The notes beneath the pieces are model-generated. The model saw only the letters and a list, made by a program, of their open reading frames with translations. It did no database searches and was not told the origin of the DNA. Of a stretch of 64,000 nt of DNA, positions 1 through 8,589 are shown one piece after another (positions within the stretch are counted from its first letter, which is position 1; each line of letters starts with the position of its first letter). The stretch spans positions 729,407 to 793,406 of the forward strand of contig NZ_JADIKL010000002.1 of NCBI RefSeq assembly GCF_044904705.1, given 5' to 3'. The position numbers were made by a program, and so were the translations under genes. The stretch comes from Rhodanobacter_A agri. GTDB taxonomy: Bacteria; Pseudomonadota; Gammaproteobacteria; Xanthomonadales; Rhodanobacteraceae.

Positions 1-1
1 G

Positions 2-169
2 CTGTGGAGCATCCCGGTGGCGGTCGGCATGCTGTCCGTGGCGACAGCGCTGCTGCTGCCGTTGTCGGCGTCGGGCGGGTGGTGGGGCCTGCCGGGGTTT
101 GCGTATTTTCTGATGATCCTGACCTGGCCTGTGATGAATAACTTCCGCCGGAGGCACGGCGTGGAATGA
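2..169 (+). CDS. C-terminal end of a small membrane protein (partial)
   Basis: The window opens inside a reading frame of 55 codons that ends in TGA at 167-169. The visible part has two hydrophobic stretches, one rich in Val, Ala and Leu and one reading like FAYFLMILTW, followed by a basic tail (NNFRRRHG). This is typical of an inner-membrane protein ending in the cytoplasm. Its stop overlaps the bioD start as ATGA, so the two genes are probably translationally coupled. The family cannot be named from this fragment. Confidence 0.6.
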   Translation: MWSIPVAVGMLSVATALLLPLSASGGWWGLPGFAYFLMILTWPVMNNFRRRHGVE

Positions 170-846
170 GCCCATTGTTCGTGTTCGTCGCCGGCACCGA
201 TACCGGCATCGGCAAGACCCACGCCAGTTGCGCGCTGCTGCACGCGCTGCGCGCGAGCGGCCTGCACAGCACTGGCATGAAGCCGGTGGCCAGTGGCTGC
301 ATCGAGACGACACACGGCTGGCAGAACGAGGATGCGCTGGCGCTGCGGGCGGCCAGCAGCACGCCGCTGCCGCCTTACACGCTGAGCAATCCGGTGGCGC
401 TGCGCGAGCCGCTGTCGCCGCATCTGGCCGCGGCGCACGAGGGCGCGACGATCGCCTTGCCGCCTCTGCGTGCCGCTTTCGACGCGTTGTGCGCCGGGCA
501 CGACGCAGTGGTGGTGGAAGGCGTGGGCGGCTGGCGCGTGCCGCTGGCGCCGGGGCTGTTTGCCTCGGAGATCCCCAGGCAGTGGGGCTTGCCGGTGATC
601 CTGGTGGTGGGGCTGCGCCTGGGATGTCTGAGCCATGCGGTGCTGAGCGCCGAGGCGATCCTGGCCGATGGCTGCCGGCTGGCGGGTTGGATCGGCAACC
701 GCATCGATCCAGCCATGGAGGCGGTGGAGGAGAACCTCGCCACCCTGCATGAACTGCTGCCCGCGCCCTGTCTTGGCGTGCTGCCGCATGGCGTGGCGCC
801 GGCGCGGGCGGCCGCGGGACTCAATCTGGCCGTACTGATTGGTTGA
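166..846 (+). CDS. bioD: Dethiobiotin synthetase BioD
   Basis: ATP-dependent dethiobiotin synthase (EC 6.3.3.3), the penultimate step of biotin synthesis: it closes the ureido ring of 7,8-diaminopelargonic acid with CO2 and ATP in the cytoplasm. At 226 residues it has the usual family length. The P-loop GTDTGIGKT lies at residues 10-18, the substrate-binding motif MKPVASGC at 38-45, and the family signature VEGVGGW near residue 118. The ATG overlaps the stop of the preceding membrane-protein gene by ATGA. No other bio genes are in the window, so here bioD stands apart from bioBFA. Confidence 0.95.
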   Translation: MSPLFVFVAGTDTGIGKTHASCALLHALRASGLHSTGMKPVASGCIETTHGWQNEDALALRAASSTPLPPYTLSNPVALREPLSPHLAAAHEGATIALPPLRAAFDALCAGHDAVVVEGVGGWRVPLAPGLFASEIPRQWGLPVILVVGLRLGCLSHAVLSAEAILADGCRLAGWIGNRIDPAMEAVEENLATLHELLPAPCLGVLPHGVAPARAAAGLNLAVLIG

Positions 847-904
847 ATTCACATCCGGCATGCCGGCCTGTACGCATGCTGGCGATTACTCGCAGGGAGA
901 AGCC

Positions 905-1255
905 ATGACCAGCCGCAACCACTACTACCTTTCCATCGCCGATCTGGCCCATGCGCGCGGCGGCGATGCCGCGCTGAGCTGGAACGGCGCCGGCCCCGGC
1001 GATTTCGCGGCCGCGCTGGAGGAGGCGCTGCGCACCCCGCTGCTGTTCGAGCGCTGGCGGGCACAGCAAGCGGAGCCGGACGAGGTGGATGCCGCGCTGG
1101 GCGCCACCGACGCGCAGGCGCAAGTGCGCGCACGGGTGGCCGACCTGCATGTCGAGGTGGACGTGCTGACCAGCCTGCCGATGAGCCTGTTGCGGCAACG
1201 CCTGAACTGGCTGATCGGCGCGGCGTGGCAGTTGCGCGACGTGCGCCCTGCGTGA
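905..1255 (+). CDS. Small conserved hypothetical protein
   Basis: A 116-residue soluble protein with no signal peptide or membrane segment. The ATG at 905 follows a purine-rich CAGGGAGA site at about 892-899 and is preferred over an upstream start inside the end of bioD. The sequence is acidic and helical, with a conserved-looking start (MTSRNHYYLS) and a C-terminal amphipathic segment rich in Leu, Arg and Trp. I do not recognise the family. The start, codon use and RBS are those of a normal gene, and it may be cotranscribed with bioD, 58 bases upstream. Confidence 0.65.
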   Translation: MTSRNHYYLSIADLAHARGGDAALSWNGAGPGDFAAALEEALRTPLLFERWRAQQAEPDEVDAALGATDAQAQVRARVADLHVEVDVLTSLPMSLLRQRLNWLIGAAWQLRDVRPA

Positions 1256-1382
1256 TGTCCATGCACCGGCGGCACGCGGAGTTTCGCTGCGCTGCCGCTG
1301 GCAAAAACCGGTCCGGTGTCATTAGAGTCGGCGGCTGCCGATTCTTTCCGCCCGTCCAGGGCGCCCCGACCGGGAATACCGC

Positions 1383-3602
1383 ATGTTCCGTCTACGCATG
1401 ATCGTCGTCGCCACCAGCATTGCCCTCGCAGCCTGTTCGCAAGGTTCGAACGAGGCCGGCAAGTCCGCGCCGGCGCCGGCTTCCACCGCGCCGGCCAAGC
1501 CGGGCAGCGCCGCCGCGCCGGTGGCCGACGCGAACGCCGCCAATCCGTTCTTCGCCGCCAGCACGCTGCCGTTCCAGGCGCCGCCGTTCGACAAGATCAA
1601 GGATGGCGACTACCAGCCGGCGATCGAGAAGGGCATGCAGGAACAGCTCGCCGAGTGGCAGAAGATCGCCGATAACCCGGAGGCTCCCTCGTTCGAGAAC
1701 ACCTACGTGGCGCTGGAGAAATCCGGCGCGCTGCTCAGCCGGGTGATGGCGGTCTTCAACGGCGTCACCGCGGCCAACACCAACGACGCGCTGCAGAAGG
1801 TGCAGGAAGAGGAAGCGCCCAAACAGGCGGCGCACGACGATGCCAAGTACCTCGATGGCAAGCTGTTCGCGCGCATCCAGAAGGTCTATGACGAGCGCGC
1901 CACGCTCAAGCTCGATCCGGAGTCGCTGCGCCTGGTCGAGGTGACCTATCGCAACTTCGTCCAGCACGGCGCCAAGCTGTCCGACGCCGACAAGACCAAG
2001 CTGAAGGCGCTCAACCAGCAGGAGTCCACGCTGGAAGCGCAGTTCAACAACAAGCTGCTCGCCGCCGCGAAGGATGGCGCGCTGGTCATCGACGACAAGG
2101 CCAAGCTGGATGGTCTCTCCGACGAGGACATCGCCGCCGCCGCGCAGGCCGCCAAGGATCGCAAGCTGGACGGCAAGTGGGTGATCACGCTGCAGAACAC
2201 CACCCAGCAGCCGGCGCTGCAGAGCCTCAAGGACCGCGCCACCCGCAAGGCGCTGTACGAGGCTTCGTGGAACCGCGCCGAACGGGGCAATGCCGACGAC
2301 ACCCGCGACATCATCGAGCAGCTCGCGCAGATCCGCGCGCAGGAAGCCAAGCTGCTCGGTTTCCCGAACTATGCCGCGTGGACGCTGCAGGACCAGATGG
2401 CGAAGACGCCGGAAGCGGTGATGGGGTTCATGGGCAAGCTGGCGCCTGCCGCGGTGGCCCGCGCCAAGCAGGAGGCCGCCGACATCCAGGCGCAGATCGA
2501 CAAGGACCAGAAGGCGCTCAACCAGCCCACGTTCAAACTGGAGCCGTGGGACTGGCAGTACTACGCCGAGCAGGTGCGCAAGGCCAAATACGACCTGGAC
2601 GAGAGCCAGATCAAGCCCTACTTCGAGCTGGACAATGTGCTGCAGAACGGCGTGTTCTACGCCGCCAACCAGCTTTACGGCCTCACCTTCAAGGAGCGCC
2701 ACGACATCCCGGTGTACAACCCGGACGTGCGCGTGTTCGAGGTGTTCGACAAGGACGGCAAGTCGCTTGCGTTGTTCTACTGCGACTACTTCAAGCGCGA
2801 CAACAAGAACGGCGGCGCCTGGATGGACAACTTCGTCCAGCAGTCGAAGCTGCTCGGCACCAAGCCGGTGATCTACAACGTCGCCAACTTCACCAAGCCT
2901 GCAGCGGGCCAGCCGGCGCTGCTGTCGTTCGACGACGTGGTCACCATGTTCCACGAGTTCGGCCACGGCTTGCACGGCCTGTTCGCCGACGGGCAGTACC
3001 CGAGCCTGTCCGGTACCCAGACCGCGCGTGACTTCGTCGAATTCCCGTCGCAGTTCAACGAGCACTGGGCAACCAACGCCAAGGTGTTCGCGAATTACGC
3101 GAAGAACTACAAGACCGGCGAGCCGATGCCGCAGGCGCTGGTCGACAAGATGAAGAAGGCCGGCACGTTCAACAAGGGCTATGACATGACCGAGCTGGTG
3201 GCCGCCGCCATGCTCGACATGAACTGGCACATGCTGGGCGCCGATGCATCCAAGCAGGACGCCGACACGTTCGAGGCCGCCGCGCTGAAGAAGGACGGCG
3301 TCGACTTGAGCTACGTGCCGCCGCGCTATCGCTCCAGCTACTTCCTGCATATCTGGAGCAACGGCTATTCGGCCGGCTACTACGCCTACCTGTGGACGCA
3401 GATGCTCGCCGACGATGCGTTCGAGTGGTTCAAGGGACACGGCGAGCTGACCCGCGAGAATGGCGACCGCTTCCGCGGCATGGTGCTTTCGCGCGGCAAC
3501 AGCGAGGAACTGGCAAGGATGTACAAGGATTGGCGCGGACAGGATCCGAGCATCGAACCGATGCTGATCGACCGCGGCTTGAAGGATGCGCCGAAGAAGT
3601 GA
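1383..3602 (+). CDS. M3-family metallopeptidase lipoprotein (peptidyl-dipeptidase Dcp-like)
   Basis: Zinc metallopeptidase of family M3 (thimet oligopeptidase/Dcp), which degrades oligopeptides. The motif HEFGHGLHGLF starts at residue 524, giving the HExxH zinc site (HEFGH 524-528). A downstream helix containing the EFPSQFNEHW segment supplies the third ligand region. Length is 739 residues. Unlike cytoplasmic Dcp of E. coli, it begins with a lipoprotein signal: a hydrophobic stretch and lipobox LAAC with Cys at residue 18, then a low-complexity A/P/S/K linker to about residue 50. It is therefore probably anchored in the periplasm or outer membrane, as expected of the secreted M3 peptidases of Xanthomonadales. 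No partner gene is evident nearby. Confidence 0.93.
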   Translation: MFRLRMIVVATSIALAACSQGSNEAGKSAPAPASTAPAKPGSAAAPVADANAANPFFAASTLPFQAPPFDKIKDGDYQPAIEKGMQEQLAEWQKIADNPEAPSFENTYVALEKSGALLSRVMAVFNGVTAANTNDALQKVQEEEAPKQAAHDDAKYLDGKLFARIQKVYDERATLKLDPESLRLVEVTYRNFVQHGAKLSDADKTKLKALNQQESTLEAQFNNKLLAAAKDGALVIDDKAKLDGLSDEDIAAAAQAAKDRKLDGKWVITLQNTTQQPALQSLKDRATRKALYEASWNRAERGNADDTRDIIEQLAQIRAQEAKLLGFPNYAAWTLQDQMAKTPEAVMGFMGKLAPAAVARAKQEAADIQAQIDKDQKALNQPTFKLEPWDWQYYAEQVRKAKYDLDESQIKPYFELDNVLQNGVFYAANQLYGLTFKERHDIPVYNPDVRVFEVFDKDGKSLALFYCDYFKRDNKNGGAWMDNFVQQSKLLGTKPVIYNVANFTKPAAGQPALLSFDDVVTMFHEFGHGLHGLFADGQYPSLSGTQTARDFVEFPSQFNEHWATNAKVFANYAKNYKTGEPMPQALVDKMKKAGTFNKGYDMTELVAAAMLDMNWHMLGADASKQDADTFEAAALKKDGVDLSYVPPRYRSSYFLHIWSNGYSAGYYAYLWTQMLADDAFEWFKGHGELTRENGDRFRGMVLSRGNSEELARMYKDWRGQDPSIEPMLIDRGLKDAPKK

Positions 3603-3736
3603 AGCAAGGCGCCTCTCCGGGCACGCACGCCGTTACGGGTGCGCCGCCCGGGGTCTGGCAGCTGGGCAACACGCAGCTGTCAATTGCAGGAAGGTTGAAC
3701 GGAACATCGCAGTTGCATCCACTTAAGGAGAAAGTC

Positions 3737-4120
3737 ATGCAAAAGCTGCCGTTTTTACTGCTGTCAATTGTCGCTACAGGGGCTGTTGCAACGTTCGGTG
3801 TGATACCGAAGGCACATGCCCAATCGCAGACTGGCGTCGCGCTTTCATGCGGCACCAACATATGTCAGGCAACGGTGACCAGCCCCGGTTCGCCCTTGCC
3901 GTTCACCTACAACTGGTCCTTCAGCGGCATCGCGCATCTGGCGGCGCCGTTCAGTTGCAACGGCAAGCTCCTGCAGCACAGCGGGAGCTGCCGGTTCCAG
4001 TGCCTGCAACCGTACTCGGACCGCATCACCATGCACGTCAGCGTGTCCGACGCGAACGGAGCCTACCTCGGCGATGCGTCGGCCAATGCCGTCTGCAACG
4101 GTAGCGTCGGCGACGGTTGA
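3737..4120 (+). CDS. Small exported hypothetical protein
   Basis: A 127-residue protein starting at ATG 3737 behind a strong TAAGGAG site (3724-3730). It has a signal peptide of about 30 residues with a basic start (MQKL), a hydrophobic core and a likely cleavage after AHA. The mature part is small, with six cysteines (in CGTNIC, FSCNG, GSC, FQC and AVCNG contexts) and predicted beta structure, so a disulfide-bonded periplasmic or secreted domain is likely. I do not recognise a family. A hairpin terminator follows at 4153-4180. Confidence 0.7.
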   Translation: MQKLPFLLLSIVATGAVATFGVIPKAHAQSQTGVALSCGTNICQATVTSPGSPLPFTYNWSFSGIAHLAAPFSCNGKLLQHSGSCRFQCLQPYSDRITMHVSVSDANGAYLGDASANAVCNGSVGDG

Positions 4121-4152
4121 TCGTTGATCGAACGCAGCTGGCTGTTTCGAAT

Positions 4153-4180
4153 GGGTCGGCAGACATGCCGACCCATTTTC
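4153..4180 (+). terminator. Intrinsic terminator between two convergent genes
   Basis: An 8-bp perfect stem GGGTCGGC / GCCGACCC with loop AGACAT, followed by ATTTTC. It lies between the small exported protein (plus strand) and gshA (minus strand, ending at 4194). Because the stem is preceded by AAT on the other strand, it may also act on gshA. Confidence 0.75.
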
Positions 4181-4193
4181 GTTGCGTGGCTGC

Positions 4194-5561
4194 CTAGTAG
4201 GCGAACTCGCGGAACGCCGGGTCCACGCTGCCGCCCCAGGCGCCATGGAACAGCTCCAGCTTGCGCTCGGCCGGGGTCTGGTTGGCTCCGACGATCTCGA
4301 TTAGCGGTTCGAGGTAGATGCGTTCGTCGGCGCCGTTGCGGTTGAGCTTGCCGCGGCGCGCAAGGCCGTGGGCGGCGATCTTCAGCGTCTCGTTGGCGAG
4401 CTCGCGCACGCTGCCGTGGCGGAACGGCAGCTTCAGTGCCTGCTTCGGCACGCCGTCACGCAGGGCGTGGCGTTCCTCGCGGGTGAAATCCTTGACCAAG
4501 TCCCAGGCGGCATCCAGCGCCTCGTCGTCGTAGAGCAGGCCCACCCATAGCGCGGGCAGGGCGCACAGGCGGTTCCACGGGCCGCCGTCGGCGCCACGCA
4601 TTTCCAGGTACTGCTTCAGGCGCACCTCGGGGAAAGCGGTGGTGAGATGGTCGGCCCAGTCCTTCATGGTGGCTTTCGCGCCGGGCAGCGCGGGCAATTC
4701 GCCAGCGAGGAAGCGTTTGAAATCCTGGCCGGCAAGGTCGATGTACTTGCCGTCCTGGTAGCTGAAGTACATCGGCACGTCGAGGATGTAGTCGACGTAG
4801 CGCTCGTAGCCGAAACCGTCCTCGAACACGAAGTCCAGCATGCCGGTGCGGTCGCGGTCGGTGTCGGTCCAGATGTGCGAGCGGTAGGACAGGTAGCCGT
4901 TCGGCTTGCCGTCGGCAAACGGCGAGTCGGCGAACAGCGCGGTGGCGATGGGCTGCAGTGCGAGGCTGGTGCGGAACTTCTTCACCATGTCCGCTTCGCT
5001 GGAAAAATCCAGGTTCACCTGCACGGTGCAGGTGCGCGTCATCATGTCCAGGCCGAGCTGGCCGACCTTGGGCATGTACTCGCGCATGATCTTGTAGCGG
5101 CCCTTGGGCATCCACGGCATCTCGTCGCGGCGCCACTTCGGCTGGAAACCCATGCCGAGGAAGCCGAGGCCCAGGCCATCGGCCACCGAACGGACTTCAT
5201 CGAGGTGGCTGTTCACCTCGCAACAGGTCTGGTGGATGGTTTCCAGCGGCGCGCCGGAGAGTTCCAGCTGGCCGGCGGGCTCCAGCGTGATGTTGGCCTT
5301 GCCGCGGGTCAGCGCTACCGGCGTCTCGCCTTCGCGGGCGATATCCCAGCCATGGCGGGCGGCAATGCCTTCGAGCAGCGCGCGGATGCCGCGCTCGCCT
5401 TCGAACGGTGGCGGTTTCAGGTCGTCGGTGCGGAAGCCGAACTTCTCGTGCTCGGTGCCGATGCGCCAGGCTTCGCGCGGCTTCTCGCCGGCGGCGAGGT
5501 AGTCGACGAGCTGCTGGCGACCGGCGATCGGGGTGCTCTTGACGGCACTGGGTATGGACAC
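4194..5561 (-). CDS. gshA: Glutamate-cysteine ligase, plant/GCS2-type
   Basis: Catalyses ATP-dependent formation of gamma-glutamylcysteine (EC 6.3.2.2), the first step of glutathione synthesis. The 455-residue length and motifs match the plant/alpha-proteobacterial/xanthomonad type rather than E. coli GshA: an early IGTEHEKFGF (Glu residues for Mg-ATP), TLEPAGQLELSG (about 90-105), GFQPKW, and TCTVQVNLDFS for glutamate and ATP binding. It is a monocistronic minus-strand gene with no gshB in view. The start at 5561 sits behind a GCGAGG site. Confidence 0.93.
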   Translation of the reverse strand: MSIPSAVKSTPIAGRQQLVDYLAAGEKPREAWRIGTEHEKFGFRTDDLKPPPFEGERGIRALLEGIAARHGWDIAREGETPVALTRGKANITLEPAGQLELSGAPLETIHQTCCEVNSHLDEVRSVADGLGLGFLGMGFQPKWRRDEMPWMPKGRYKIMREYMPKVGQLGLDMMTRTCTVQVNLDFSSEADMVKKFRTSLALQPIATALFADSPFADGKPNGYLSYRSHIWTDTDRDRTGMLDFVFEDGFGYERYVDYILDVPMYFSYQDGKYIDLAGQDFKRFLAGELPALPGAKATMKDWADHLTTAFPEVRLKQYLEMRGADGGPWNRLCALPALWVGLLYDDEALDAAWDLVKDFTREERHALRDGVPKQALKLPFRHGSVRELANETLKIAAHGLARRGKLNRNGADERIYLEPLIEIVGANQTPAERKLELFHGAWGGSVDPAFREFAY

Positions 5562-5953
5562 GGGCGCGACCTCGCAGGGTGAGGCACCGACTATGGAGGC
5601 GTTGTGTGACCGCGAAAAGGGGTTGACGGAAAATTTTTGTACGGGGCGGTATAGGTGGCTCCCTCCGCTATGCCGCGCAAGGTCCGTCAGGGGACGGCGG
5701 CGGTAGTCGGTGCGTGGCAGGTCAGGCGCTGTACCAGCGCATCCGGCAGGTGTTGGCGGCGGGCGCTGGCTCCGCGGCGGTAGCGGGCTGCAACACGCAG
5801 AGCGCAGGCGATCAGGGCGAGACGAGCAAGCATTCCGTGTTTCCCCGCATCAGGCGCCGCAAGCACGGAGCCGGGCGCGGGCTCCGGCAAGCGGAAACGA
5901 CAAGGCCGGCACATGGCCGGCCTTGTCGCTGATGCTGGCGGTGAGGCGGACCC
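5562..5953. other. gshA-rho intergenic region
   Basis: 392 bases between two minus-strand genes. It holds the rho terminator (5898-5928) and, near gshA, a promoter-like AT-rich run with TTGACG at about 5623. A minus-strand frame from ATG 5833 to 5687 encodes 48 residues with a signal-like start (MLARLALIACALRVA) behind GGGGA. It could be a small protein, but nothing else supports it and I do not annotate it as a gene. Confidence 0.5.
5898..5928 (-). terminator. rho terminator
   Basis: A 13-bp perfect stem (CGACAAGGCCGGC with its complement) around a 5-base loop, 26 bases past the rho stop. On the minus strand it is followed by TTTCCGC, a short U-run, so it may be a weak intrinsic terminator or an mRNA 3-prime stabiliser. 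Confidence 0.7.
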
Positions 5954-7675
5954 TCAGCGCTTCATCGAATTGAAGAACTCGTCGTTGGACTTGGTGTTCT
6001 TCATCTTGTCGAGCATGAACTCCATCGCGGCCAGCTCGTCCATCGGGTGCAGCAGCTTCCGCAGGATCCAGATCTTGGCCAGCATGTCCGGCTCGATCAG
6101 CAGGTCCTCGCGGCGGGTGCCGGAGCGGTTGATGTCGATGGCGGGGTAGACGCGCTTCTCGGAGATGCGGCGGGACAGGTGCACTTCCATGTTGCCGGTG
6201 CCCTTGAACTCCTCGTAGATCACCTCGTCCATCTTGCTGCCGGTGTCGATCAGCGCGGTGGCGATGATGGTGAGGCTGCCGCCTTCCTCCACGTTGCGCG
6301 CGGCGCCGAAGAAGCGCTTCGGGCGCTGCAAGGCGTTGGCGTCCACGCCGCCGGTGAGCACCTTGCCGGAGCTGGGCACCACGGTGTTGTAGGCGCGGGC
6401 GAGGCGGGTGATCGAGTCGAGCAGGATGATCACGTCGCGCTTGTGCTCGACCAGGCGCTTGGCCCGCTCGATCACCATCTCGGCCACCTGCACGTGGCGC
6501 ACGGCAGGTTCGTCGAAGGTGGAGCTGATCACCTCGGCGCGTACGGTGCGGGCGATCTCGGTCACTTCCTCCGGGCGCTCGTCCACCAGCAAGATGATCA
6601 GGTGGGCGTCGGGGTGGTTGTACTGGATCGCCTGGGCGATGTTTTGCAGCATCATCGTCTTGCCGGACTTCGGCTGCGAGACGATGAGACCGCGCTGGCC
6701 GCGGCCGATCGGCGCGACCAGGTCGAGGATGCGGCCGGTGATGTCCTCGCTCGAACCGTTGCCGCGCTCCAGCTTGAAGGCCTTGCGCGGGAACAGCGGG
6801 GTGAGGTTCTCGAACAGCATCTTGTTCTTGGACGCCTCCGGCGGATCGCCGTTGATGTCGTCCACGCGCAGCATCGCGAAATAGCGCTCGCCTTCCTTGG
6901 GATGGCGCACGCGTCCGGTGATGTAGTCGCCGGTGCGCAGGTTGAAGCGGCGGATCTGGCTGGGGCTGACGTAGATGTCGTCGGGGCCGGCCAGGTAGCT
7001 CTCGTCGGCGGAGCGCAGGAAGCCAAAGCCGTCCTGCAGGATCTCCAGCACGCCTTCGGCCCAGATGCCGCCGCCCGAGCGCGCGTGCGCCTTCAGGATC
7101 GAGAAGATCACATCCTGGCGGCGCGCACGCGCCACGCCCTCGCGGATGCCCAGCGACTCGGCGAAGGCCAGCAGCTGCGGCGCCTTCATCCGCTTGAGTT
7201 CGGTGAGGTTGATCAGGCGGTCGTCGCTGCCCGGATCGGCGTTGTCGTCATCCACCGGCAGGCCGTGCGGATTGTTGTGGCGCGGGTTGGGGTTGCCACC
7301 ACCACCGCCACCACCGCTGCCTTGCTGGCGCTGCTGGTTGCGTTCGTGGCGGCGGCGCCGGCCGCGGCCTTCGCGGTCGTTGCGGTTGCCGTTGTTCTGG
7401 CCCTGTCCCTGCGGGTTCTGCGGCTGGCCGGGTTCGCGCGCTTCCGCCGCCGGGGCGCTGGACTCGCCTGCAGGTGCGGCGGGCGCTGTCGGCGCAGGGG
7501 CCTCGAAGCTTGGTGCCGGCGGGGCGGCTGGGGCGGCGCTGGTCTCGGCCGCCGTTTCGCCGGCAGCCGGCTTGGCGCCGCGGGACGACTGGCGGCGCGG
7601 TGCGCGCGGACGCGACTCGGGCGAGCTCTCGGCGCCGCCGGCGTCGTTCGGAGTGGTGCTATCGGTATCGGACAC
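5954..7675 (-). CDS. rho: Transcription termination factor Rho with long disordered N-terminus
   Basis: Hexameric RNA-dependent ATPase and helicase that ends transcription. The GTG at 7675 is preferred because CGAGGA lies six bases upstream; a TTG at 7681 would be too close. The conserved core begins near residue 150 (LINLTELKRMKAPQLL): the Rho N-terminal domain, the cold-shock RNA-binding fold, then the ATPase with Walker A SQPKSGKT (Lys about 339), Walker B region VIILLDSITR and the GTGNMEVHLSRR region. At 573 residues it is about 150 longer than E. coli Rho. The extra is an N-terminal A/P-rich segment followed by a Q/N/G/R-rich segment with a run of glycines, predicted to be disordered. 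It lies downstream of trxA on the same strand, as in E. coli. Confidence 0.96.
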   Translation of the reverse strand: MSDTDSTTPNDAGGAESSPESRPRAPRRQSSRGAKPAAGETAAETSAAPAAPPAPSFEAPAPTAPAAPAGESSAPAAEAREPGQPQNPQGQGQNNGNRNDREGRGRRRRHERNQQRQQGSGGGGGGGNPNPRHNNPHGLPVDDDNADPGSDDRLINLTELKRMKAPQLLAFAESLGIREGVARARRQDVIFSILKAHARSGGGIWAEGVLEILQDGFGFLRSADESYLAGPDDIYVSPSQIRRFNLRTGDYITGRVRHPKEGERYFAMLRVDDINGDPPEASKNKMLFENLTPLFPRKAFKLERGNGSSEDITGRILDLVAPIGRGQRGLIVSQPKSGKTMMLQNIAQAIQYNHPDAHLIILLVDERPEEVTEIARTVRAEVISSTFDEPAVRHVQVAEMVIERAKRLVEHKRDVIILLDSITRLARAYNTVVPSSGKVLTGGVDANALQRPKRFFGAARNVEEGGSLTIIATALIDTGSKMDEVIYEEFKGTGNMEVHLSRRISEKRVYPAIDINRSGTRREDLLIEPDMLAKIWILRKLLHPMDELAAMEFMLDKMKNTKSNDEFFNSMKR

Positions 7676-7786
7676 GGGCAATCCTCGCGGGGCGCCGTTG
7701 GAAAACAGGAGGGAAGGATGTGCGTCGCGCTAGACAGGCGCAGGGGGACCAAGAGGATCCCGACGGACGCGGAGGGGAATCTAGCA

Positions 7787-7819
7787 CCCGCCGCGTGTGG
7801 CCGTAAAGCACGCGGCGGG
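7787..7819 (-). promoter_or_regulatory. Hairpin in the trxA-rho intergenic region (rho leader)
   Basis: An 11-bp perfect stem, CCCGCCGCGTG paired with CACGCGGCGGG around an 11-base loop. It lies between the trxA stop and the rho start. No U-run follows on the minus strand, so it is not a canonical terminator. It could be a processing site or part of an attenuator controlling rho. Confidence 0.5.
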
Positions 7820-7833
7820 CGATAAACCGGCGA

Positions 7834-8160
7834 TCAGATCGCTTTTTCGATCATCTGGGCCAGCTGGCCCTTGCTGACGGCACCGATCTGGGTGGCCTCG
7901 ACCTTGCCGTTCTTGAACACCATCAGGGTGGGGATGCCGCGCACGCCGTAGGTGCGGGGGGTCTTCTGGTTGTGGTCGATGTTGATCTTCACGACGCGCA
8001 GCTTGCCCTGGTACTGGCCGGCCAGCTCGTCGAGGATCGGTGCGATGGCCTTGCACGGGCCGCACCATTCGGCCCAGAAGTCCAGCAGCACGGGGGTATC
8101 GGACTTCAGCACTTCCTGCTCGAAGGCGTCGTCGCTCACATGGGTAATCAGGTCGCTCAC
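7834..8160 (-). CDS. trxA: Thioredoxin TrxA
   Basis: Cytoplasmic disulfide reductase of 108 residues, the exact size of E. coli thioredoxin 1. The active site WCGPC is at residues 32-36, the buried Asp at 27 (LLDFWAEW) and the cis-proline loop GIPT near 75. The start is GTG at 8160, with GGAG six to seven bases upstream on the minus strand; a longer reading to 8214 adds residues foreign to the family. It precedes rho on the same strand and is divergent from rhlB, an order shared with E. coli. Confidence 0.96.
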   Translation of the reverse strand: MSDLITHVSDDAFEQEVLKSDTPVLLDFWAEWCGPCKAIAPILDELAGQYQGKLRVVKINIDHNQKTPRTYGVRGIPTLMVFKNGKVEATQIGAVSKGQLAQMIEKAI

Positions 8161-8589
8161 CGGGGTCTCCGAAAGACGGGTGGAAGGAAGGTTTGACGAC
8201 CACGCGGCCAGCATCGGCTACACTGGGGCGCCCATGAAGCGCGGGTCGAACCGGGAAAGAGGGGCTTTGGCCATTGCGGCCCGGGGCCTCATTGCAACGT
8301 AACTCGGGGCGCGATTCAAGCGATTCAAGGGCGGCAACGGACGGTTCCGTTGACATAGGCGAGGCGGCTTGCAGGGAGCCGCCTCGCCTATGCCAGCGGG
8401 ACTGCCGGTTGCGCCGCCATCGTTTCCGGCGCCCTGTGCGGCCCCGGAGCGCCGGCAGGCGAGCCCGACCCGCCTGCTGTGCGCTGCATGCCGCCACGCG
8501 CCGCTCATCCACTCGCTCCATGCCGCCACGGGCGGTGGAGCCGGGCCGGCCCTGACGCCTGTGCCCGCACCCCACTGGCTTTTCCTTCC
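8161..8589. other. Divergent trxA / rhlB promoter region
   Basis: 429 bases containing the promoters of trxA (minus) and rhlB (plus) and a 16-bp perfect hairpin (8354-8392). The stretch after the hairpin is very GC-rich and forms an open frame with rhlB that lacks a good start or domain. I read it as a long rhlB leader rather than coding DNA. Confidence 0.6.
8354..8392 (+). repeat. 16-bp perfect inverted repeat in the rhlB leader
   Basis: CATAGGCGAGGCGGCT at 8354-8369 is followed by the 7-base loop TGCAGGG and the exact complement at 8377-8392. There is no T-run after it. It lies about 200 bases upstream of the rhlB ATG. Confidence 0.85.

Noticed and set aside
5687..5833. A 48-residue signal-peptide-like frame between rho and gshA.
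   Set aside because: It has a plausible RBS but no conserved features, and lies in a region otherwise holding the rho terminator; evidence is too thin.
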